From assembly GCA_910583755.1 (NCBI GenBank), contig CAJTZO010000009.1, forward strand, positions 6,051 through 70,050: DNA of 64,000 nt, in the 5' to 3' direction. Of the stretch, positions 17,408 to 25,530 are shown piece by piece. The notes under the pieces were generated by a model. That model ran no database searches, had not been told where the DNA came from, and saw only the letters and a program-made list of their open reading frames with translations. A program made the translations under genes and the position numbers. The DNA comes from an uncultured Clostridia bacterium. Its GTDB lineage: Bacteria > Bacillota > Clostridia > Lachnospirales > Anaerotignaceae. The first letter of the stretch is position 1; every line of letters starts with the position of its first letter.

Positions 17408-17581
17408 TCAGCACGACAAGCGGTGACTGCACACATCGGATGCATCTTCAAAGACACACAAAGAATCCCTTTCTTTTCTCAATAAAAGTAGGAAAATCTT
17501 TTCCATATTCAGTACAGTGACCATGTCGCCCGGTTTCTTGAACTGGACATCGCTCCGCAGAAAAACCTGCACACAATTCAT
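17408..17581 (-). CDS. Possible 57-residue leader peptide upstream of rpsJ
   Basis: An ATG-started frame of 57 codons, ending 35 bases before rpsJ, lies inside the leader: MNCVQVFLRSDVQFKKPGDM...ASDVCSHRLSC. G+C content and codon choice (CGG, AGC, CCG, GGC, GAC) differ from neighbouring genes. The only ribosome-binding candidate (AGAAGG) is 14 bases upstream, which is weak. I recognise no family. The bases may instead be a structured RNA whose composition happens to keep a frame open. Confidence 0.3.
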   Translation of the reverse strand: MNCVQVFLRSDVQFKKPGDMVTVLNMEKIFLLLLRKERDSLCVFEDASDVCSHRLSC

Positions 17582-17632
17582 TTTGTATGCTGCAACCTTC
17601 TGTATCCTCGCTCGTATGTCACAACGTAATTC

Positions 17633-17661
17633 AGTATATCGGAAAAATGGAATTTACGCAA
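17633..17661 (-). promoter_or_regulatory. Promoter of the S10-spc-alpha supercluster
   Basis: In the minus sense, -35 TTGCGT (17661-17656), a 17-base spacer and -10 TATACT (17638-17633). Transcription would start near 17626 and give a leader of about 250 bases before rpsJ. It is the best promoter match in the region. Confidence 0.65.
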
Positions 17662-17925
17662 GCATTTTTTTAAAATTTTAGGGCAAAATATTATCATAAA
17701 ATTAACAAGATTTTTGTAATTTATTTGTATATTTTGTATAATTTCCGAATTAAGGTTTGCCTTTTCTAGAAGTATTTCCCACTTTCCATTGATTTATGCC
17801 ATTCTTTTTGCATCTAATTTTTATGATGTACTATATTAAAAATATCCAAAATAAAACAAACAAAATAGACTTTTCCATAAGATTCTATTGTCATTCATCT
17901 ATAATTATTCAATTCTATTGTACAG

Positions 17926-17984
17926 CAGTGAAACGCTAGTTTCGCACAAAAGTTCTTTGTTTACTTTATTTTAAGAAAGTAAGT
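17926..17984 (+). repeat. 59-bp repeat module, copy 1
   Basis: Identical at 55 of 59 positions to 18184-18242. It contains the hairpin GTGAAACGCTAGTTTCGCAC, then AAAAGTTCTTTG and a CTTT...AAAG arm. The same order of modules (GCGAAAC hairpin, AAAGTTCTTTG, CTTTCTT/AAGAAAG) occurs within the full element at 39495-39715. Confidence 0.8.
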
Positions 17985-18018
17985 ATTTTTTAAGAAAGTA
18001 AGTATTTTTTAAGAAAGC
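17972..18018 (+). repeat. 19-bp tandem repeat
   Basis: TAAGAAAGTAAGTATTTTT occurs at 17972-17990 and 17991-18009, with a partial third unit from 18010. It has grown out of the right end of the preceding repeat module, probably by slippage. Confidence 0.85.
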
Positions 18019-18043
18019 ACTAATTTTGTTAAAAAAATGATTT

Positions 18044-18097
18044 AAAACCTTGAGGCTTTGCCTCAAACTCCACAAGCTTTTTAAAAAAAGCTTGACC
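18044..18097 (+). repeat. Second repeat module (TTGAGGC hairpin type)
   Basis: AAAACCTTGAGGCTTTGCCT followed by CAAACTCCACAAGCTTTTT and a long AAGCTTTTT/AAAAAGCTT palindrome. Related sequences occur after proS (23972-24047) and before the element at 48535. It resembles the complement of the right end of the main element family. Confidence 0.65.
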
Positions 18098-18183
18098 AAA
18101 AATTTTTTCTCTTGCAAACAGAATAGTTCTAAGCTTTAACCCTTGTCGTTCATCTACAACACACATTCCTCCCCATTGTGCAC

Positions 18184-18242
18184 CAGCGAAACGCCAGTTT
18201 CGCACAAAAGTTCTTTGTTTACTTTCTTTCAAGAAAGTAAGT
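18184..18242 (+). repeat. 59-bp repeat module, copy 2
   Basis: Second copy of the 17926-17984 module with four substitutions; here the hairpin is GCGAAACGCCAGTTTCGC and the right arm is CTTTCTTTCAAGAAAG. The two copies are separated by about 200 bases. Confidence 0.8.
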
Positions 18243-18336
18243 GAAAAAAGGACAAAGTAAAAGTAGCACCCATTTTTGTAAAATACATATGATATAAAAG
18301 AATCAAACAAAATAAATTTATAAGGAGGTTTTCATT

Positions 18337-19329
18337 ATGGCAACATTTGATTTTGAAAACAAAGTTGATTTAAGTGCAGAATGTAGATGTAACAACAGCA
18401 ACGAAGAATGTATCATTGCACAAAAGATATTTGACCAGTTAAGATTTCAAAAATGCCTCTCCCCTGCTATCATTGGACCTGCTAGAGCAGCAAGGGGTAT
18501 TTCAAATGGTACTGACTCATTTTGTGAAGGTGATGTTATCGTTCCTCCATGCAATGCTGTTAGTGTATCCATTAAAAATACATCATTATCAAAAATTGAC
18601 ATCATTAGTAAAAAGAAAAATCCTTTCCGTTCTAGTTGTTGGGATGTAGAAGTAAAATATACCTTTTTATATACACTTGATTTTAGAAATTGCGAAAGCG
18701 TTTGTATTGGAACCATAGAAGGTACTAATTCTTACAATCAAAAAGTTACTTTATTTGGTGGTGCAACCGGTTCTTCTGAAACAGAAGTTACCGTGGCTTC
18801 TGACTTATATCAATGTTTTGATGAAGTAGCAGCAGGACCATTTGTTAGTGTAGAAGGTACTGGCGTTGGCTTATTAGCAGAATTAAAATATCCTAATAAT
18901 TGTGGCTGCAATTATCCATGCACCTGTGGAGAACCAATCCCTAGTGATATGTCCTATGGTGCGCCAATGGCTGTTAATGTAACATTAGGTTTATTCTCTA
19001 TTATTAGAATGTTCCGTACTACAAATCTTTTGGTACAGACCTCTGGAAATTGTATCCCTGATGAAATCCGTTGCGCATCTAATCCAGACCCTTGTGACTT
19101 CTTTGACAAATTGGAGTTCCCTATGGAAATTTTTGCTCCTAAAACAAATGTAACTCATTGTCGTGGATTGGGTAGTTGCACTTCTGCTGGAGATACCAAT
19201 GATTGCAACAACAACTGCAATAATAGCTGCGACTGCAACAATAATTGCAATACAAATAATAACTGCAATACAAATTGTAACACAAATAATAATTGCTTTA
19301 CTACAAGAAGCAAAAACAATAAAAGATAA
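18337..19329 (+). CDS. Cys/Asn-rich structural protein, probably spore-surface
   Basis: 330 residues, starting MATFDFENKVDLSAECRC 7 bases after AAGGAGG. The main body (about 30-275) has no membrane segment or signal peptide and carries scattered Cys, FDQLRFQKCLSPAIIGPARA, and IFAPKTN near 267. The last 50 residues are a low-complexity tail of Cys spaced by Asn/Thr/Ser. From memory, similar body sequences occur as uncharacterised proteins in spore-forming Clostridia. A cross-linked coat or exosporium component is an inference from the Cys-rich tail. It is a single gene with its own terminator downstream. Confidence 0.75.
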   Translation: MATFDFENKVDLSAECRCNNSNEECIIAQKIFDQLRFQKCLSPAIIGPARAARGISNGTDSFCEGDVIVPPCNAVSVSIKNTSLSKIDIISKKKNPFRSSCWDVEVKYTFLYTLDFRNCESVCIGTIEGTNSYNQKVTLFGGATGSSETEVTVASDLYQCFDEVAAGPFVSVEGTGVGLLAELKYPNNCGCNYPCTCGEPIPSDMSYGAPMAVNVTLGLFSIIRMFRTTNLLVQTSGNCIPDEIRCASNPDPCDFFDKLEFPMEIFAPKTNVTHCRGLGSCTSAGDTNDCNNNCNNSCDCNNNCNTNNNCNTNCNTNNNCFTTRSKNNKR

Positions 19330-19428
19330 CTCCCCTCTCCTCCCCTTATAATAATAAAAAACCTTATAATAATAAAAAACATTGTATCTCTCCACAATGC
19401 CCTACACCATAATACAACAATATATAAC

Positions 19429-19458
19429 AAAAACCAGTATAACAATATACTGGTTTTT
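19429..19458. terminator. Bidirectional terminator between the Cys-rich gene and leuS
   Basis: A 12-bp stem (AAAAACCAGTAT with ATACTGGTTTTT) and a 6-base loop. It has T runs in both senses and sits between convergent genes. Confidence 0.88.
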
Positions 19459-19474
19459 GTCTATCACAGATTAT

Positions 19475-21886
19475 TTATTTTACAACAATATTTACAATTT
19501 TACCCGGAACATAAATTTCTTTTACAATCGTTTTTCCTTCAATTCTACTAGATAATGTTTCCTTTGCCTTTGCTAGAACTTCATCTTTGCTATCTTCTGC
19601 TCCAATGGTTAAGTTCTCTCTAAATTTACCATTTACTTGTAAAGCAATCTCAATAGTATCTGTTTTTAATTTTGTTTCATCACAAATAGGCCATTTTTCT
19701 GCAAAAACAGAGGTATCATGTCCCATTTCCTGCCACAATTCTTCTGCAATATGTGGGGTAAATGGTGCAAGCAAGATGATTAAAGTTTCCAAAGTTGTTT
19801 TATCCATGCCATTTGCTTTTTTAGCAATTTCAACAATTTTATTTGTATATTCCATAAAGCCACTTACAACTGTATTCATTGTCAAAGCTTCCAAACGGTT
19901 TGTAATTTCAAAAATCAATTTATTTCTGATAAATTCCATTTCTTTGGTTTGTGTTATGGTGTTATCTTTATAGGTTGCAATGAGTTTCCATACCTTATTC
20001 AAATAACGGAAAACACCATCAATTCCACTATCATCCCAATCAGAATCCAATTCTGGAGGACCAACAAAAAGTTCGTACATTCTTAAGGAGTCACAACCAT
20101 ATTTTTCAACTAATTCGTCTGGAGAAACAACATTTCCTACCGATTTGCTCATTTTTGCGCCATTTTTAGTAATCATACCCTGATTAAATAATCTTGTAAA
20201 AGGCTCATCAAAATCCACTACACCAATATCATATAAGAATTTTGTATAGAATCTTGCATAAAGTAAATGCAATACAGCATGTTCAATACCACCCACATAC
20301 AAATCAACAGGCATCCATTTTTTCAAGGCTTCTTTGCTTGCTAATTCTTTGTCATTGTGATTATCTACATAGCGTAAGAAATACCAAGAAGAACCTGCCC
20401 ATTGAGGCATTGTATTTGTCTCTCTTTTTGCAGGACCACCACACTGTGGACATGTTGTATTTACCCATTCATCAATATGCGCAAGTGGAGATTCTCCTGT
20501 ATCTGTTGGTTTATAAGATTCCACATCTGGTAATTCGATTGGAAGCTGGTCTTCTGGTACTGCAACTGCACCACAATGTGGACAATGTACAATCGGAATA
20601 GGCTCGCCCCAATATCTTTGTCTGGAAAATACCCAGTCTCTTAATTTATAATTAATCGTCTTTTTACCAAGCCCTTTTTCTTCTAAATAATGAGGTGCTT
20701 TTTCTTTGGCATCAAATGCTTTCATGCCATTCCAATCACCGGAATTAATCATAATACCATCGCCTGTATATGCTTCCTCTAATTCTTTTTCTTCTTCTCC
20801 CTCTTTTAAAATAACTTGTATAATTGGTAAATCAAATTTTTTTGCAAACTCAAAGTCACGGTCATCATGCGCAGGTACACACATAATCGCTCCTGTACCA
20901 TAATCTGCCAATACATAGTCAGAAACCCAAATTGGAATCAAGGCATTATTTAAAGGATTGATACCATAGCTTCCTGTAAATACACCTGTTTTTTCTTTAT
21001 TGGTGATGCGGTCTACAGAGGACTTTGTAGAAGCTTCAAAACAATATTTTTCCATTGCCTCTTTTTGTTCTGGAGTAGTTAACTCTTTCACATCTTTATA
21101 TTCTGGAGAAAGCACCATAAAAGTAGCACCATATAAGGTATCTGGTCTTGTAGTATATACCATAATTTCTTTATCAGAATCTTTTACCTTAAAAGAAACT
21201 TCTGCACCATAACTTTTTCCAATCCAGTCAGACTGCATTTTCTTTACTTTTGCAGGCCAGTCCAATTTTGATAAATCAGCTAATAGTCTATCTGCATATG
21301 CAGTAATTTTGAGCATCCATTGTCTTAAATTTTTCTTGGTTACTACAGTACCACAACGCTCACAAACACCATTTGTTGCTTCTTCATTTGCTAATACACA
21401 TTTGCAGCTTGGGCACCAGTTTAAAGGCATTTCTTTTTCATAAGCCAACCCTTTTTTAAACATCTGTACAAATATCCATTGTGTCCATTTGTAATATTGA
21501 GGGTCTGTTGTATTCACTTCTCTGTCCCAGTCATAAATTGCACTGATTTCATGAAGTTGTCTTTTTACATTTGCAATGTTGTCTGCTGTAGAAATACGAG
21601 GATGTATGTTATTTTTAATTGCAAAATTTTCTGCTGGTAAGCCAAAAGCGTCCCATCCCATAGGATGCAATACTTGATACCCTTGTAATACTTTATAACG
21701 ACTTACAACATCACTCAATACATATCCTCTCCAGTGTCCAACATGCAGACCTGTACCAGAAGGATAAGGAAACATATCCAAGCAATAAAATCTAGGTTTT
21801 TTGTCATCTTCTTTGTTAATGGGATGTTGCTCCCAAACCTTCCGCCATTTTTGTTCAATTTCTTTAAAAGCGTAACGACTATTCAT
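19475..21886 (-). CDS. leuS: Leucyl-tRNA synthetase
   Basis: Class I synthetase charging tRNA-Leu; 803 residues. The HIGH-type motif is PSGTGLHVGHWRGY near residue 40, KMSKSVGN marks the second catalytic motif near 570, and the editing domain carries TTRPDTLYGATF. Two zinc-type Cys clusters are visible (CPSC...CERC and CPHC...CPQC). Start ATG 21886 (MNSRYAFKEIEQKW), just after GAGGAGGAG; the earlier TTG in frame overlaps that site. The 5' leader holds an attenuator-like structure instead of a full T-box. Confidence 0.97.
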   Translation of the reverse strand: MNSRYAFKEIEQKWRKVWEQHPINKEDDKKPRFYCLDMFPYPSGTGLHVGHWRGYVLSDVVSRYKVLQGYQVLHPMGWDAFGLPAENFAIKNNIHPRISTADNIANVKRQLHEISAIYDWDREVNTTDPQYYKWTQWIFVQMFKKGLAYEKEMPLNWCPSCKCVLANEEATNGVCERCGTVVTKKNLRQWMLKITAYADRLLADLSKLDWPAKVKKMQSDWIGKSYGAEVSFKVKDSDKEIMVYTTRPDTLYGATFMVLSPEYKDVKELTTPEQKEAMEKYCFEASTKSSVDRITNKEKTGVFTGSYGINPLNNALIPIWVSDYVLADYGTGAIMCVPAHDDRDFEFAKKFDLPIIQVILKEGEEEKELEEAYTGDGIMINSGDWNGMKAFDAKEKAPHYLEEKGLGKKTINYKLRDWVFSRQRYWGEPIPIVHCPHCGAVAVPEDQLPIELPDVESYKPTDTGESPLAHIDEWVNTTCPQCGGPAKRETNTMPQWAGSSWYFLRYVDNHNDKELASKEALKKWMPVDLYVGGIEHAVLHLLYARFYTKFLYDIGVVDFDEPFTRLFNQGMITKNGAKMSKSVGNVVSPDELVEKYGCDSLRMYELFVGPPELDSDWDDSGIDGVFRYLNKVWKLIATYKDNTITQTKEMEFIRNKLIFEITNRLEALTMNTVVSGFMEYTNKIVEIAKKANGMDKTTLETLIILLAPFTPHIAEELWQEMGHDTSVFAEKWPICDETKLKTDTIEIALQVNGKFRENLTIGAEDSKDEVLAKAKETLSSRIEGKTIVKEIYVPGKIVNIVVK

Positions 21887-21914
21887 TAGACTCCTCCTCA
21901 ATGTTTTGTAAAAT

Positions 21915-21973
21915 AGAAACCCTCCATCCCGTTAGAGATGAAGGGTCTTGCATTTCAACCTTATAACGGGGAT
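21915..21973 (-). promoter_or_regulatory. Attenuator-like leader of leuS
   Basis: In the minus sense a terminator-type hairpin (21948-21915; AGACCCTTCATC with GATGGAGGGTTTCT, then ATTTT) can be disrupted: ATCCCCGTTA (21973-21964) pairs with TAACGGGAT (21934-21926), which lies in the hairpin loop and arm. This gives two mutually exclusive folds. No T-box (GGTGGNACCGCG) or specifier stem fits in the roughly 98-base leader, so the signal sensed is unknown. The hairpin also resembles ends of IS200/IS605-type elements, so an insertion remnant is the alternative. Confidence 0.45.
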
Positions 21974-21991
21974 ACCGTCACCATGAATAAA

Positions 21992-22020
21992 TTTATACCA
22001 TAAATTGATAAAAAAAGCAA
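21992..22020 (-). promoter_or_regulatory. leuS promoter
   Basis: -35 TTGCTT (22020-22015), 17-base spacer, -10 TATAAA (21997-21992), in the minus sense. Transcription would begin about 21985, so the leuS leader is only about 98 bases. Confidence 0.65.
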
Positions 22021-22061
22021 TAGCTTTCCATTATTTTTTTGATTCCCATTTGTTTGTTAAC

Positions 22062-22213
22062 TGTTCACCTTTTTGTAGGTTTCATCCACACTCACCAACT
22101 TTTTTTTAAAAAAATTGGACAAAAAACTTTGATAAAAAAACTAACGTTTTTCTTTATAAAATTAATCTTTTTAACGAAACGCTAGTTTCACATTAAAGTT
22201 TTTTGGCAAGCTG
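22062..22213 (+). repeat. Interspersed element, degenerate copy E
   Basis: A diverged copy of the 39495-39715 element, lying between the leuS and proS promoters. It keeps TTTTTGTAGGTTTCATCCAC, the CCAACTTTTTTTT arm, AAAAAACTTTGATAAAAAAA, the ACGAAACGCTAGTTTCACAT hairpin and the right end GGCAAGCTG. The left end is eroded, and no flanking direct repeat is visible. Confidence 0.75.
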
Positions 22214-22248
22214 AGACTTTCTTTCATTAAGAAAGCTTAAAATTTTTC

Positions 22249-22277
22249 TTGACTTTTTCAAAAGCACTATGTATGAT
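22249..22277 (+). promoter_or_regulatory. proS promoter
   Basis: -35 TTGACT (22249-22254), 17-base spacer and -10 TATGAT (22272-22277). It is immediately upstream of the T-box leader. Confidence 0.8.
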
Positions 22278-22283
22278 AAAAAA

Positions 22284-22495
22284 AACGATGACAGAAGATT
22301 ATTAAAAAAGCTCTTTGTGCACAGAGAAAAGGCGTCTTGCTGAAAGCCTAAACAAATCTTTTTGAACCTACTTCTTGAGTTCTGTGAAAAAACACAGCGT
22401 TTGTCTGCGTTAAAGCTATAGAGTGGATAAAATTTTATCAACAAGGGTGGCACCGCCATGACTGGCCCCTTTTTTTAGGGAGCGAGTCTTTTTTT
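22284..22495 (+). promoter_or_regulatory. Proline-type T-box riboswitch
   Basis: A tRNA-sensing leader of proS. The T-box core AAGGGTGGCACCGC is at 22443-22456 and a terminator (GACTGGCCCCT with AGGGAGCGAGTC, then T7) at 22460-22495. A stem I region begins CGATGACAGAAG. The likely specifier is the CCT within GAACCTACTTC, a proline codon, matching the downstream gene. Uncharged tRNA-Pro should favour read-through. Confidence 0.9.
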
Positions 22496-22526
22496 ATACC
22501 CTATTATAATTTAGGAGGATGATACT

Positions 22527-23963
22527 ATGGCAAAAGAAAAAAAATTAGTAGAAGCAATTACTGATATGGAAAAAGATTTCCCACAATGGTACACAGATGT
22601 TGTAAAAAAGGCTGACTTAACAGACTACTCTCAATTAAAAGGTTGCATGATTATACGTCCTTATGGTTATGCCATTTGGGAACTTCTTCAAAAACAAATG
22701 GATGAACGTTTTAAAGAAACAGGACATGAAAATGTATATATGCCTATGTTTATTCCAGAAAGCCTTTTACAAAAAGAAAAAGACCATGTGGAAGGATTTG
22801 CGCCAGAAGTTGCTTGGGTAACACATGGAGGCGAAACAGAATTACAGGAAAGAATTTGTGTTCGTCCTACTTCAGAAACACTATTTTGTGAACATTATTC
22901 CAATATCATTCAATCTTATAGAGATTTACCAAAACTTTACAATCAATGGTGTTCTGTTGTACGTTGGGAAAAAACAACCAGACCTTTTTTACGCACCACA
23001 GAATTTTTGTGGCAAGAAGGACATACTGCCCATGCAACAGCAGAAGAAGCACAGGAAGAAACCATTAAAATGTTAAACGTTTATGCAGATTTCTGTCGTG
23101 ATGTTTTAGCAATTCCTGTTATCAAAGGAGAAAAAACAGAAAAAGAACGCTTTGCAGGAGCAAAAGCAACTTATACGATTGAAAGCTTAATGCATGATGG
23201 TAAAGCATTACAATCTGGCACAAGCCACAATTTTGGTGATGGTTTTGCAAAAGCATTTGAAATACAATATACAGATAAAAACAACCAATTACAATATGTG
23301 CATCAAACTTCTTGGGGTACAACAACCCGTTTAATCGGTGCGATTATTATGGTACATGGTGATAATAGTGGTCTTGTTCTGCCTCCAAAAATTGCACCAA
23401 CTCAAGTTATCATTATTCCAATCGCACAACATAAAGAAGGTGTTTTACAAAAAGCAGAAGAATTAAAAACAATATTGTCCCATGTTTCAAGGGTAAAATT
23501 GGATGATAGTGATAAATCTGCTGGCTGGAAATTCAGCGAATATGAAATGAAAGGGGTTCCTATCCGTTTAGAAGTAGGACCAAAAGACATTGAAAAAAAT
23601 CAAGTGGTATTAGCACGTCGTGACACAGGTGAAAAGGAGATTGTTCCTATTGACAATTTAGAAACAAGAATCAAAGAACTTTTGGAAGAAATACAAGCAA
23701 ATCTTTTGCAAAGAGCAACAGAACGTCGAGACTCTAAAACCTATGTTGCAAAAACGATGGAAGAATTTGAAAAACAAATTAATGAAACACCAGGATTTAT
23801 CAAAGCAATGTGGTGTGGTGACCAAGCTTGCGAAGATGCAATTAAGGAAAAAACAGCAGCAACCTCTCGTTGTATTCCTTTTGAACAGGAACAGCTTTCC
23901 GATACATGTATTTGCTGTGGCAAACCTGCAAAGCACATGATTTATTGGGGTAGAGCTTATTAA
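22527..23963 (+). CDS. proS: Prolyl-tRNA synthetase, short archaeal/eukaryal-type
   Basis: Class II synthetase charging tRNA-Pro; 478 residues, without the editing insertion of the long bacterial form. Motif 2 region WSVVRWE-type (NQWCSVVRWEKTTRPFLRTT), motif 3 region GTTTRLIGAIIMVHGD, and a C-terminal Cys-bearing domain (WCGDQACEDA...CICCGKPAKH) ending in the Tyr typical of this class. It is under a T-box and has AGGAGGATG upstream. Confidence 0.96.
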   Translation: MAKEKKLVEAITDMEKDFPQWYTDVVKKADLTDYSQLKGCMIIRPYGYAIWELLQKQMDERFKETGHENVYMPMFIPESLLQKEKDHVEGFAPEVAWVTHGGETELQERICVRPTSETLFCEHYSNIIQSYRDLPKLYNQWCSVVRWEKTTRPFLRTTEFLWQEGHTAHATAEEAQEETIKMLNVYADFCRDVLAIPVIKGEKTEKERFAGAKATYTIESLMHDGKALQSGTSHNFGDGFAKAFEIQYTDKNNQLQYVHQTSWGTTTRLIGAIIMVHGDNSGLVLPPKIAPTQVIIIPIAQHKEGVLQKAEELKTILSHVSRVKLDDSDKSAGWKFSEYEMKGVPIRLEVGPKDIEKNQVVLARRDTGEKEIVPIDNLETRIKELLEEIQANLLQRATERRDSKTYVAKTMEEFEKQINETPGFIKAMWCGDQACEDAIKEKTAATSRCIPFEQEQLSDTCICCGKPAKHMIYWGRAY

Positions 23964-23971
23964 AAGAAAAA

Positions 23972-24047
23972 GACCTTAAACATGGTATCCTCAAATTCTA
24001 CAAGCTTTTTCCCAAAAGTTTAACCAAAAACTTTCGGGGAAAAGCTT
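23972..24047 (+). repeat. Repeat module after proS
   Basis: CCTCAAATTCTACAAGCTTT followed by TTCCCAAAAGTTTAACCAAAAACTTTCGGGGAAAAGCTT pairs into a long hairpin (AAGCTTTTTCCC with GGGGAAAAGCTT). It matches the module at 18044-18097 and may serve as the proS terminator region. Confidence 0.55.
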
Positions 24048-24082
24048 ATTTTCTTAGTTTCAACCAGAATTTTATTGATAAA

Positions 24083-24103
24083 GGAAGCAAGGCAAAGCCT
24101 TCC
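24083..24103. terminator. Candidate terminator between proS and the DUF2461 gene
   Basis: GGAAG and GGC pair with GCC and CTTCC around a short loop, with a 3-base bulge, followed by ATTTTTATT in the plus sense. It ends 5 bases before the stop codon of the convergent gene. Confidence 0.45.
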
Positions 24104-24107
24104 ATTT

Positions 24108-24770
24108 TTATTCTATTCCAGCTATTAAAAAGTGGTACATAGGTGCCAATAAAGAAAAACCTTGCTCTAATTCTTTGTAAAAATCTTCATGATATAAACT
24201 TGAAAAATCTTTTCTTGTCCGAATAAAACTAATATTTTTTCGATTCAGCCAATTTTGTAAATCTTTTGGTTGTGTGGGAAAATGGTTTCTTTTATAACAT
24301 TCTCCATCTAGTTCAAACAAATTTTGTTTTTCATAGGCTTGTTTTGCTGTTAAAAAACGGTTATCTTTTTTAATAATCAGTTGTCGAAGTATTTCCATTT
24401 GTTTTGGTGGTGCATCATAAAAGCCACAACCATATCGGAAAAAGGTAGGACAAAATTCTATAAAAAAGACAGGTGAATGATACTTCTTTTTATCTCTACC
24501 AAAGACGCACCACATAACATCTCGATACAATGTTTTATCTTTGGAAAAACGAATATCCCTGTTTACTCTGGAAATGCTTTTTCCAACTTTTGGCACAATG
24601 ATTAACAACGGGTCAATTTTATGAAGGGGCTTTTCTAATTTTTCCACTAATTCTATCATAGGCTGTAATACAAATTCTTGAAACTCTTTTTTATGTTCCA
24701 TGTACCAATCACGGTTATTTTTGATTCTATTTTCCCATAAAAATTCTAGGGTTTTTTCTGAAATCGGCAT
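24108..24770 (-). CDS. DUF2461 family protein
   Basis: 220 residues of the DUF2461 family, whose function is unknown. Family hallmarks seen: F/LWENRIKNNRDWYMEHKKEF at the N-terminus, SRVNRDIRFSKDKTLYRDVM in the middle, and the GCGFYDAPP segment. No membrane segments. Its start lies 4 bases from the stop codon of the EFR1 gene, so it is probably the third gene of the tetR-efr-DUF2461 unit. Confidence 0.85.
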   Translation of the reverse strand: MPISEKTLEFLWENRIKNNRDWYMEHKKEFQEFVLQPMIELVEKLEKPLHKIDPLLIIVPKVGKSISRVNRDIRFSKDKTLYRDVMWCVFGRDKKKYHSPVFFIEFCPTFFRYGCGFYDAPPKQMEILRQLIIKKDNRFLTAKQAYEKQNLFELDGECYKRNHFPTQPKDLQNWLNRKNISFIRTRKDFSSLYHEDFYKELEQGFSLLAPMYHFLIAGIE

Positions 24771-24774
24771 ATAA

Positions 24775-25530
24775 TTACTCCTCTTTTGTTTTTAATTCCT
24801 TACAAGAAATTTCGGGATGATGGTAACGTTGTTTTCCCACTGTTGTTTTTTTCCACTCTATGGCATTTTTCGGACACCAATGTAAACAAGCAAGGCAATT
24901 TTCACAATGATGCTGAAAAACAGGTTTTCCATCTTTTAGCACAATATTGCTAGTTGGACATATCTCTTGACAAGTACCACAAGAAACACAATCCTCTGTT
25001 ACAAAAAAACCTTTGTCACTATTAGGATATTCCTTTACATAAAGTTTATAAAATGTTTTTGCCATTATTGACACTTTTGGTATTTTATTTTTTTCTTTTT
25101 TTGCAATTTTTTCTGCAATAACAGTTGCTTTTTTATCTTCCTTTTCCACCAATTTTGTAATAGCGTTTTGATGAACACGATATTTTGTAATATTATTTGC
25201 AACTGTTCGGATACTTTCTCCAAAACATAAAACTTGTCCTTTTTTGTTTAAAATGTCTTTCATCTGTCCCAGTGCTCCCCCACTGGAAAGTCCGCAAGTT
25301 GTAACTGCAAAAAGATAAGGATTTCCTTTTATCTGCATTTTTTTTACAAACTGTGCTACTAAACCGGGTAATCCCCAATAAAATGTTGGATAGACAAAAC
25401 CAACCATATCCTCCTCACAGATAACTGTTTTTGGTGTAATTTTAACCAATCTTGCATTTATCTTTTTTGCAATAATTTTTGCTGCCTGTAAGCTATTTCC
25501 TGTTGCTGAAAAATAATAAATAACACTCAT
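24775..25530 (-). CDS. EFR1 family flavodoxin-ferredoxin protein
   Basis: 251 residues. An N-terminal flavodoxin-like domain (YYFSATGNSLQAAKII, FVYPTFYWGLPG, TTCGLSSGGALG) is followed by two 4Fe-4S clusters at the C-terminus (CVSCGTCQEICP and CENCLACLHWCP). The family is electron-transferring in anaerobes; the partner is not known. It overlaps the TetR gene by 4 bases (ATGA) and is probably controlled by it. Confidence 0.9.
   Translation of the reverse strand: MSVIYYFSATGNSLQAAKIIAKKINARLVKITPKTVICEEDMVGFVYPTFYWGLPGLVAQFVKKMQIKGNPYLFAVTTCGLSSGGALGQMKDILNKKGQVLCFGESIRTVANNITKYRVHQNAITKLVEKEDKKATVIAEKIAKKEKNKIPKVSIMAKTFYKLYVKEYPNSDKGFFVTEDCVSCGTCQEICPTSNIVLKDGKPVFQHHCENCLACLHWCPKNAIEWKKTTVGKQRYHHPEISCKELKTKEE

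Larger units (their letters stand above)
17662..18336. other. AT-rich intergenic region with repeat modules
   Basis: About 675 bases with no credible gene. 17662-17925 is plain AT-rich DNA. 17926-18242 carries repeat modules (listed separately). A minus-strand open frame at 18029-18310 runs through those repeats and is not believed. The stretch before the gene at 18337 includes GATATAAAAG and AAGGAGG (18322-18328). Confidence 0.6.

Noticed and set aside
18029..18310. Minus-strand open frame of 93 codons
   Set aside because: It runs through three repeat modules, has no ribosome-binding site, and its C-terminal peptide is just the translated repeat.
21890..22060. leuS T-box
   Set aside because: GGTGACGGTATCC looks faintly similar to a T-box core, but the leader is too short for stem I and lacks a specifier loop; reported instead as an unclassified attenuator.
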